Below are positions 55,768-64,000 of a stretch of DNA of 64,000 nt, in pieces; position 1 is the first letter of the stretch; each line of letters opens with the position of its first letter. The notes under the pieces are model-generated. The model had not been told where the DNA came from. It did no database searches and saw only the letters and a list, made by a program, of their open reading frames with translations. Source of the stretch: Sipunculus nudus (taxonomy: Eukaryota; Annelida; Sipuncula; Golfingiida; Sipunculidae); contig CM049318.1 of NCBI GenBank assembly GCA_026874595.1, forward strand, positions 10,154,241 through 10,218,240, given 5' to 3'. The position numbers and the translations under genes were made by a program.

Positions 55768-57362
55768 AGTAGTAAATCATCACCTCAGTACAACACCGTG
55801 AAAAACTGTATTAAAAACAAAGAAAAATACTTCTAACTACAAGATGTTCATTATCCTTACAAACAGTTACCGTATTAACTTATAAGGTCCGTATCTGAAG
55901 ATTTTATCTTCATCATCACAGTAAAATATAGAGCGAGTTCGCACAACAGTATCCATACAGTGCTGTTATCTAGCGACAAATCATGAAACTAATATATGAA
56001 AAAAAGCATATTGGAGTAATACATTAAACGTTAGTAGAACGACTCGTGGAAGTACACAAATGGGGCTCAAGTATAACATACTAACGTCTGATATATGATA
56101 TTCAACTAAATCTACAGTTCTACTTTACAATAAAAGACGAATGAAACACGTCATATCAAACTACATTTCATGACAATGATTTGTCTCGTCCCAAGACGCT
56201 TTATTCCGATTCGCTCTGCTCCTCTCCATCAACGTCTTGAGTTCGGCCCTACAGTTTAAACCGTGTATGGTTCCGAATAGGGGGACCCTTCGGAATCGTA
56301 TAAGTGACCTTTTATCCGGTGTCAACATAAAATAATTACCTGTTCGTTGACTTTAGGTATTGTATAAAACTTCTGAAAGGTTGTTGCACCACTGTAATGC
56401 TCAATTGCCTTACACATCCATAATTTTACAAGAGACCTAATGTTTACATGGATAAGAAGTCGCCATGATTGTATGAAGTATCCCACAGTCCTGTGCGACG
56501 GGATTTAGACTGGGACCCCGCTCCGATATTATCCCTGTTTGAACGGGGAAAAGTGGGCATTAATAGGGGATTTTGCAGGGTAACAGTCCATCAACGTCTG
56601 CTCACAACAAGTTTCTACAGTTTGGTATGTTTAAATCACGGCGGGATTACAAGGAACTTCGGGGATAATGTTTCATTAAAATATTAAGGTAAGAATGTGG
56701 TAATGTTACCAGAATGACTCATTTACCACCAAAGACACGATCGGATGTATTTTGATGTGTATATTTAGCACTTTTAGAGTTTTTTGATTCCGTCTAGAAT
56801 TTCACCATCACACGGCCACAGTGTACAGGTCAGGGCCACAACTGTGACCTTATCACAGTTGTGGATTCTGCAACAAGACAATGATGAAACATGTGAAACG
56901 GCAAACTTAAGACGTCGGCAGCAAAGTTAAAACATAGTGTTTTCAGGTAAAGATATCAGATTCCTCACCTTGTTGCCGTGTATGGCGCGTAGGATTGTCT
57001 GTGAGCTCGAATTACACAGGTTAATCATAGTAAGATCCACACACTGGCTCGAAAAGAAACGCTTTTTTACCCCTGAGCTACCAATTTCGCCATGCTTGCT
57101 TCTTGGCGCTCTGTCACTTTTGCGCAATAATACCAAAGTTACAAAACTATAACAGGAACGCTTCTTTACACGCACATGTAAACCTTTAACGTGCTGGATT
57201 AAACTAAATAACGCAATATTACATGACAGACATTAATCTAACATATTAACTTAAGAACTTTCACTGGGAACTTCTTTGTTCAGTGACGTAATACAAATTT
57301 TAAGCTGAAGTTTTCTGACTGTATACGTCACCATAGACTGGTGTGTGGCTCACATCAGCTAC
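55768..57362 (-). repeat. 5' LTR of BEL/Pao element 2, split by a ~1.03-kb insertion
   Basis: 55768-55921 and 56953-57362 together match the 568-bp LTR at 47832-48399. The intervening 55922-56951 is absent from the other LTR and is flanked by GTAAA at 55921-55925 and 56947-56951. Confidence 0.78.
55922..56951. mobile_element. Unclassified ~1.03-kb insertion in the LTR
   Basis: Present in only one LTR. It begins (CACA)GTAAAATATAG and ends GTGTTTTCAG(GTAAAG), so it has GT...AG ends and GTAAA direct repeats. No terminal inverted repeat, no recognisable ORF (a + strand 72-codon frame near 56469 is unrecognised), and not found elsewhere in the window. Alternatively the other LTR may have lost this segment. 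Confidence 0.5.
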
Positions 57363-59540
57363 AACACCACCAGGTTTTATCGTCTTGCATGTACCAGGTG
57401 GACTTCATGCCCTCGTTTTCAACAAATTCCCACCCAGAACTGACCTCCTTGGGACTGTTGCAGGCCATGACACTTGGGGAATATTTGGCTGGACAGTAAA
57501 TGTAAATAAACACTTTTTACTGAATTGTTTAAATATTCCAAGGTGCAAGTTGGTCTGACTTGGTCCTAGTGTAGGTGTGCCTAATTTAGTATTTAGTCAG
57601 CCACCTCAGAGGACCACTATAGTTTCTATTCTTTACGCTAGGTGACCTCCCGCCTATGTTTGCACAACAAAGTAGTCCATTTTATATGTTGTTAAGATGT
57701 ATATCTGTCTCATCTCACGAACAAAACTCATAATGAACACAATGAAAATATTTACTTTTTAGAGTAGTTTTTTGCACTATCCCTAGTAATCCACTATGTT
57801 TTCTGTCCTCTTATATTATGTTCGTGTGTCATGTACAGTGGTAATATCTGCATGTGTCATGTTTATAACCATATTTTGTAATGTGATGGAATACTAGATA
57901 AATCAAATCAAACAAGCTCTAAGTAAGCGTTATCAAGGGCAGTTAAGCCTTCCTAACCCAAAGATGACACCACATTTTCTCTTCTTTTGCATGTCAGTAG
58001 TATATGTGGGCTTTTGGGGTCCCATTCGATACGTTTAAGTTCATAGGTTAGACCCATTACATGAGTCTACATTGAATTCATATTTATTGCTTCACATGCA
58101 ATGGCTCTTAAAGTTCTTTCATTTTGCAAGTATTTTTCTATGCATACGCCGATAACATTAAAAAAGGCATACTACTTGATTGCAAGGTGTGAATTAATGA
58201 TAGCTGTCATTATACTTTTTAATTTTATTAAAGTCTCAGGCAACGAGTTATTTGCTTAAACAGTAATAGATCACCAATTCTCATTCATGAGCGCTCTGAG
58301 AAAAACCAATTACGGCAAATGTTCACTAGTTATCCCTCGGTCAGCTGATAAACAGAACATTATAAAATGAAAATTATAAAATTAGATGCCCCACAGACTC
58401 ATTTTACTTGGGTAATTTTAGATAATTTTCAAAAATCACAAATGTAACCCAAACGGTTCAAATGCATGAAGCATTTGATCTTTCATTTCTTTGCACTGCG
58501 ACACATGATTGGCTATAAGTGTAAAGTAAAGTACAGTAAATTAATTATAGATGTATATATGAGCAATTTAACCCTTTATCAGTTTTTCCTAACAGCAGTA
58601 ACAGTATATCTCGTACTGATACAACTTTGAGATATGAGAATACTCAGTCATATCCAGTTTATACACCAATTCATTTTTCTCTCAAAGAACTCTATACCAA
58701 TATCTGTACTTCAAACACTGACAACACAGGCGTGACAATATTGAGCTGTGCATAATATTTTACATTGGGTAAATAATTTAAAAAAGAAATTAATAATATA
58801 AATTTGTATATTACAGTTTTCACATATCTGTAACACAACAAAAAATAAAATAACTTTTCTAGGTTCATAATTGATATAATAAATTCTTTTATGAAAGATC
58901 TGAGATTTAAGCAAATTTAATCACAATAGCATTTTTTTTTTATTATTTCAGAATCTCCATTTCATTTCATTATTGCGCTGAGTGGCTTTGCAGTTAAAAT
59001 ATTTCGTGTTAAATGTAACTGATAAATTTATATATGAAACAGACTCAAAATGCAATAGAAACCTGTCCGTTTATGTCAAATATGGTCAAACCTGGTCAAT
59101 TTAATAAATATTAAATTCACTCAAACCTGGCTAATATGATATGGTCCATTAATTTGAGACTGTTTATTTATACAGTTTGTATAAGTACTCAATACATGCA
59201 GGGCTAAAGTGTTTCCTATGATATAATAAGATTTAAGTTTATTCCCTGTTGCATTTATCCCCTGCTGATGGGAGGTATCTTACAATGTCACACTGACAGT
59301 TTCTTTAATATATAACAAAAGCTAAGCAGCCGTCAGACTGGTGTTTTACTCTGCAGAAATATGAATATAATTTTTCCTTTGTAATTTCTTAGGTCAGTTA
59401 TGGTTTAATGACCTAACCAATATTCCTTAATTCACCTGAGTATCGTGGGCCATGGGTCACATGTTTTTTTTTCTGGACAAATGATTAAAAAATGTAATAA
59501 TGCAACTCTAATAAACTTCCTGTGTTGTATATTTTTTCAG
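57363..59540. other. No gene seen; one family terminus near the end
   Basis: AT-rich with no recognisable ORF. At 59433-59463 a diverged 3' terminus of the modular family appears (CACCTGAGTATCGTGG then CCATGGGTCACATGT followed by a T-run), so some upstream DNA probably belongs to a decayed copy. A 5' UTR exon of the lectin-like gene could also lie here but cannot be identified. Confidence 0.4.
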
Positions 59541-59618
59541 TGAGGAGGTTCATGAAGACAGCTCATCTGGCATCACGTGCAGCTGTATCCAGTCTCATCC
59601 TCGCTGTAGCAAGCTGTG
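59541..59618 (+). CDS. Signal-peptide exon of a probable secreted C-type-lectin-like protein
   Basis: Bounded by a strong acceptor (tattttttcag before 59541) and a consensus donor (gtgagt at 59619). It holds an ATG at 59552 followed by 22 codons: MKTAHLASRAAVSSLIL then AVASC. A basic start, a hydrophobic core and small residues before Cys make a typical secretory signal peptide. It ends in phase 1 and would join the exon at 61819 in the same phase (completing Gly), reading on as AVEIGLFDVKLPYSDAVKSC. The ATG is preceded by 11 nt of exonic leader, so another 5' exon probably lies upstream. The splice sites and peptide are seen directly; the gene model is inference. Confidence 0.5.
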
Positions 59619-59878
59619 GTGAGTATCTAAAATAGACTATGAAGATAATCCTTGTGCGCACATTAGGTAAAGAAATTTCTCGTAACCAGGACATGCACTA
59701 AATACAATTTCCGTTCGGTGTCTCACCGTTAACTTTTACTTTGTAAGCAGGATATGTAAAAAAAGAAAATTATTTCATCAAGCAATTTAAATACCAAAAT
59801 CTCGATAGAGTTAAATGTGTAACCTTAACCCACTTCAAGGTCAAGGAGCTAAATGCAAAAAAAAATGAGCTCATTTTT

Positions 59879-61265
59879 AGCTCTGCTGACTGTAAGTCAT
59901 CTGGATTATAGCGATCACTCTTTGACCGTCGTCCGTCCGGCCGTCTGGCCGTTAACAAGACAAAAATCGTAACCACTGTACCTGGAATCTTCTCACTTTA
60001 CATCCAGAGAGGTCATTGAAAAATCTCCTTTGAAACCTGGAATTAGGTCTCTGTTACCCATATACTTCAAGCAATGGGGCTCCGAAGGAACCCCAGAATA
60101 AAGAAAAATTTGATACAAAAGCTCAAGTATCTGAACAACTAATGCATTGATCACCATCATTAACTTGCATTGATATTGATCATGGAGAGTACCATCAGTT
60201 TCTGTCGACTGGTGGCGCCACCTGTATTTTTTTCAATTTTTTACAATTTTTTCTCTCTATTTTTGAGACCTCAAAAGATGTGGTGATATGTTAACAGGGC
60301 ACAAATCGTAACTGCATGACCTGGAATCTTCTCTCTTTACATCCAGAGAGGTACATGGAAAGTCTCTTTGGAAGACTGGAATAACCCCCAGACTGGTGGC
60401 GCCATCTGTATTTTTTTCAATTTTTTACAATTTTTTTCTCTCTATTTTTGAGACTTCAAAAGATGTGGTGATATGTTAGCAGGGCACAAATCGTAACTGC
60501 TGGACCTGGAATCTTCTCTCTTTACATCCAGAGAGGTACATGGAAAGTCTCCTTGGAAACCTGGAATTAGGTCTCCGGTACCTATATTCGTCAAGGTATT
60601 GGGCTCCGAAATACCCCTCAGAAAAATGAAAAATTTGATACAAAACCCAAAGTATCTGAACAACTAATGCATTGATCACCACGATTCTCTGCATGGATAT
60701 TGATCATGGAGTGTTTTCATCAGTTTCTGCAGACTGGTGGCACCAACTGTATTTTTCGATTTTTCACTATTTTCTTCTCTATTTTTGAAACCTTAAAATA
60801 TGCTGTCATCTGTTCACAGGACACAAATCGTAACGACTGGATTTAGAATCTTTCTTACTCGACATGCAGGTAGGCCTATGAAAAATCTCCTCGGAAACCT
60901 GGAATTAGGTCTATGGTACCCTTATTTGTCAAGCTATGGGGCTCCGAAGTACCCCCATAATAATGAAAAAATTGATTAAAAAAAAACTCAAGTATCTGAA
61001 CAACTAATGCATTGATCACCATGATTCTTTGCATGGATATTGATCATGGAGTGTTTCATCAGTTTCTGCAGACTGGTGCCGTCACCTGTATTTCTTTCAA
61101 TTTTTACGATTTTTTTATCTGTTTTTTAGATCTTAAAAGAGGAGGTCATCTGTTAACAGGGCTCAAATCGTAACAACTAGACCTAGAACCTTCCGACTTT
61201 ACTTACAGAGAGGTACATGAAAAGTCTACATGGAAACCCGAAATTAACTCTCTGTTACCCATGAC
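59879..61265 (+). mobile_element. AGCTCTG-type variant of the modular family inside the intron
   Basis: Starts after TTTTT with AGCTCTGCTGACTGTAAGTC and GTCCGTCCGGCC, like the 5' end of the other copies. The core is a tandem repeat with 'aaatcgtaac' markers at about 59964, 60303, 60489, 60830 and 61165 (period ~340 with one short ~186-bp unit). Each unit contains 'acatccagagaggtac', 'cctggaattaggtct' and 'gactggtggcgccacctgta'. No CCCTTGT terminus was found on its right, so it is probably truncated near 61265. Confidence 0.6.
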
Positions 61266-61818
61266 TGCACCAAAGACTGAGTATGCCAGGTCCAAATTCT
61301 AACATGACAAACAGGAATTCTTACTCCACACTCTACAATCAAGTATACACTAACTAAGTATGCTCTAACATTTTCAGGCAAAACTCATTTAAAACTGCTT
61401 GTTATTAAGTGCATGCAGTGTGGTACAGAATTGTATTGTTTTAAATGTGAACACTCAGATTTTACCCCAGCCATTATAAAACCAGCCCTCTTAACCCAAC
61501 CACTTATAACCAAGTAACTTCTCCCTCAACTTAATTAATATAGAACCAAGTCAATAGGCCTTGATTCCATGATGCAACAACTTCTCAGTTTTCACAGGCT
61601 CATGATCTTCAAGTAAAAGGAATCTAGTCATATTAAGGAGCTTACATACATACCGAGCTGTATGAAATTTGTCTGTAAGCCATTCACAATGTAAATATAT
61701 TTCTTGATAAAAAAAGGCATTCAGATTGTTCACTAAGTCCACATGTAGATCTGGCATATACTGGATATTTGCAGCACCTGGTTACAATTATTATAATGAC
61801 ATTTTTTATTTTTTGCAG
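61266..61818. other. Intronic DNA of the lectin-like gene, no gene assigned
   Basis: A minus-strand ORF of 68 codons (61551-61757) has ordinary protein-like composition but matches nothing recognised and is not supported by splice context. The stretch ends in a good acceptor, attttttgcag, at 61818. Confidence 0.35.
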
Positions 61819-62054
61819 GTGCAGTAGAAATAGGTCTATTTGATGTCAAGCTCCCTTACAGCGATGCAGTTAAATCATGTACATTCATGCCCAGTGGAAG
61901 ATGGAGGTTATCATTCCAAAGGATGTATCATACGAGGATGTCGTTCATGAGCAGTACCTCAGAGCAATGATGAACAAATCTGTGAGCAGTGTGTGGCTGC
62001 CGTTACGAAAACGTTACATCGGTGGATGGAAGTATCCAAGCAACAACTCATACA
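61819..62054 (+). pseudogene. C-type-lectin-like domain exon with a frame break
   Basis: Acceptor ttttttgcag precedes 61819 and a weak donor gtagga follows 62054. In phase with the signal-peptide exon the start reads AVEIGLFDVKLPYSDAVKSCTFMPSG. After about 61895 the lectin-like reading (EVIIPKDVSYEDVV ... SVSSVWLPLRKR ... GGWKYPSN) is in the next frame, and the original frame hits TGA soon after. One missing base around 61890-61905 would explain it. C-type lectin domains commonly start with an A..C motif, then G..VIP.D and later a W-containing core; the match is by eye. Later exons may lie around 62.1-62.4 kb but were not resolved. It could be a pseudogene, a sequence error, or a misread exon start. 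Confidence 0.45.
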
Positions 62055-64000
62055 GTAGGAATTCCTATTTCTTTGTTTTGATTGTGTATAAGTGTTGTAT
62101 ATTAATTTCAGCATTTTTCGCGTCTGAGGGATAATCCATGTCCAACCATGCGGGGTGTATGTCCTTGAGGACCGTGTCTCAATCTTTTGGTAATCAAATA
62201 TTCAAAAAATTCAAATATTCAAAAATTTACTTTTTGTTTTCATTAGTTTCACATACTAATGGAAGACCATTTATCCTTTCAGAAAATGGTTGGCCATATT
62301 GTTGCTATGACTTTAATCGTGTGACTGTAAACATTGTGGCATTATTTTAATAAAAAAAATTAGTAGTCTGTGAGTAGTTCGCATATATCAGTTTTCTGAT
62401 GATTTGTTACCATATCTGAATGTCAGAATGACATTTACATCGCCTTCTTATTTCAACTTGATTCCTGAACTTTTTGAATCAAGTAAAATATCCAATTTGG
62501 AAATGAAGGTCACCGAATTCCAGCCCAAGTTATGGGTCCATGGGAAAATGAACTTGAGTCCTATCTTATGTATTATATCTGTTGTCAGATTTACTGTGGA
62601 CAAAAATAAAATATTTTATTTTTTACGGTTATTTCCTTGTAAAAATTGTCTAAAAATCTTTAATATCACTAAATATTACTTTAAGTCTTTAAAGTCTGGA
62701 TAAATTTAATTCTTAAGATAGTCCATTATCTTTATAACCTATGTTCAACGTTGGCATCATGTAGGCCTTTACAGTGTGAAGCACCAAAAACTAAACAAAA
62801 GACCTAAATGATATATTAAGTTATACATCTGCCAAACATGTTCTATGAACATTATTTAAGAATACAAAAATGAATGAATATTGTAATAGGGAATCAGTTT
62901 GGTCTAAACTCCGATGGTGATTTGGGCTGGGCCAGACCTGGAATATGTGACTGAATAGTAATCTGGTTTGGGCCAATTGCTGGACCAATCTTCTTATTTT
63001 AGATCAAGGTAGATCAACAAGATGTCATTGTGTTCCGGTTCATATGAAGGTGGTTCTAAGTGTTTCACTGGCGAGCTTTGCTTAAATGACTTACTAGACT
63101 TGCGTGCCACTGGCCCTGGGTTTGGTTCTATGATCGGCCCTTCAGTAATTTTTATTTTACTCGTGATCTTAAATTTAATGCGGAGTTTGTTTTGTCTCAC
63201 CCTGCCCCTGTTACACATGGGGGTTCGTCTTAAAGGGCGCCCAGCGATAGAAACTGGAGAAAGGTTTATGTAATTACTGCTGCCTAGAATAATGCTACTG
63301 CAATATATGTGCTATGTGCTAACGTATTGCGATATTTTTATTGTATCAAATTACAGGGGATAAGTGTATTCTGGTGATTAATTATGATATAATATGATAT
63401 AATTGATATATGATAGGTTGTTAATTCTTTATCATGTTAAATATAATGACCCCATAAAGGTATTTGCTGCTTATTTTATTTCACACGGGAAATATGCCAA
63501 CGTTACTTTGTCATGTACTAAGTTAAGTATTTACAAGTAAAATAATGTTACCAATACTCAAAGAAATATTTAAATTAAATGTTCTTTGGGCTAACGTGTG
63601 CAACCAAAATTGAAATATGAAAAGAATAGTTTACTGTGATTTTGCACAGAGAGACATGTTGTGCACAATAACAGCCGTGTTTCACGTCACAAAGCTGTCG
63701 TTCTTGAAAAAAGTTATTGTATACATGACGCATGATATTTATGCGGTCCTCATCAGGTGAATGGAGAGAATGTTTATAAAAAATAAAGTTATAATGGCCG
63801 TGTTTCCTTCTTTTTCATGTGGGAAAATATATTTGTACCAAATAACCATAAAAAGCAAACATAAAAAGTTCCTGGGACGCACCTTTAATCATATGCATGG
63901 ATTTTCAACTTATTTGAAAATGTCCGATATTCAAGCGGGTTTCATTGTTTGCCTTTCACTATTCCAAACCCTTTTAGATTTAGTAAAAACCATATTAAAC
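62055..64000. other. Right end, no complete gene seen
   Basis: Possible further coding bits near 62111-62190 (PCGVYVLEDRVSIFW in one frame) and 62282-62350 (NGWPYCCYDFNRVTV after a 'ctttcag' acceptor) could be exons of the lectin-like gene, but phases do not join cleanly. A minus-strand 74-codon ORF (62994-63218) contains IIEPNPGP. The last 700 bp is AT-rich with nothing recognised. Confidence 0.35.

Larger units (their letters stand above)
47832..57362 (-). mobile_element. BEL/Pao LTR retrotransposon 2 (minus strand, older, multiply mutated)
   Basis: The minus-strand order from 54.58 kb down to 48.54 kb is gag, three zinc-knuckle-like motifs, A17 protease, RT, RNase H, integrase. It is bracketed by diverged direct copies of a ~570-bp LTR (47832-48399 and 55768-57362), the right copy containing an extra ~1 kb. 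A purine-rich CTGAGGGGAGC on the minus strand adjoins the 3' LTR (48400-48410), as a polypurine tract should. LTR ends are not clean TG...CA and no target duplication was found, so outer boundaries are good to a few bases only. LTR arms differ at roughly 4-5% of positions by eye, so it is older than element 1. No envelope gene. Confidence 0.88.

Noticed and set aside
61551-61757. 68-codon minus-strand ORF in the lectin-like intron
   Set aside because: Composition is protein-like but there is no recognisable domain, no splice context and no neighbouring exon.

Overview
This is a metazoan, AT-rich, intron-style genome window dominated by transposable elements and short-period repeats. Its two BEL/Pao retrotransposons, a Ty3/Gypsy-type remnant with a proline-tRNA-like primer site, a tRNA-derived SINE, palindromic MITE-like hairpins, and noncoding repeats full of GTCCGTCCG and AGGTCA motifs look like a marine lophotrochozoan, most likely a bivalve mollusc. 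The organism call is inference from general familiarity with such genomes, not a database match. No intact protein-coding gene was found. The only host-gene candidate is a pair of + strand exons near the right end (59.5-62.1 kb) that look like a secreted C-type-lectin-like gene with a frame break.
Left part (1-11.2 kb): tandem noncoding repeats, then a minus-strand Gypsy-type element read from an LTR (10251-11179) through its primer-binding site (10231-10246) into gag. Gag is split into three pieces (9799-10086, 6573-7378, 3560-3948) by two insertions of one modular noncoding family: a type B copy (7382-9798) and a type A copy (3950-6568). Both landed in T-runs.
Centre-left (11.2-28.2 kb): mostly unannotatable AT-rich DNA with several hairpin-forming elements: a 328-bp palindrome at 12.2-12.6 kb, a 186-bp hairpin with target-site duplication at 15.2 kb, an inverted repeat around microsatellites at 15.6-16.6 kb, and a 151-bp palindrome at 21.6 kb. 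It also holds a truncated type A copy (13.6 kb) and a second type B copy (23.5-26.3 kb). That B copy carries a textbook 407-bp SINE with a 14-bp target-site duplication, and the other B copy preserves the empty site.
Centre (28.2-34.3 kb): a ~175-bp satellite interrupted by a 4.8-kb mosaic. The mosaic contains ~330-bp tandem units with CTCF-like motifs in one orientation, ~148-bp tandem units, and recurrent modules with four TGACCT half-sites followed by a hairpin.
Right part (35-57.4 kb): BEL/Pao element 1 (34960-43088, + strand) has near-identical ~1.08-kb LTRs, a 4-bp target duplication and a recognisable but multiply broken gag-protease-RT-RNase H-integrase. A type A copy follows (43984-46434). 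BEL/Pao element 2 (47832-57362, minus strand) is older; its upstream LTR holds a ~1-kb insertion and its leader is filled with minisatellites. Neither element shows an envelope gene. The last 6.6 kb holds the lectin-like exons, another repeat of the same modular family inside the intron, and otherwise nothing recognisable.
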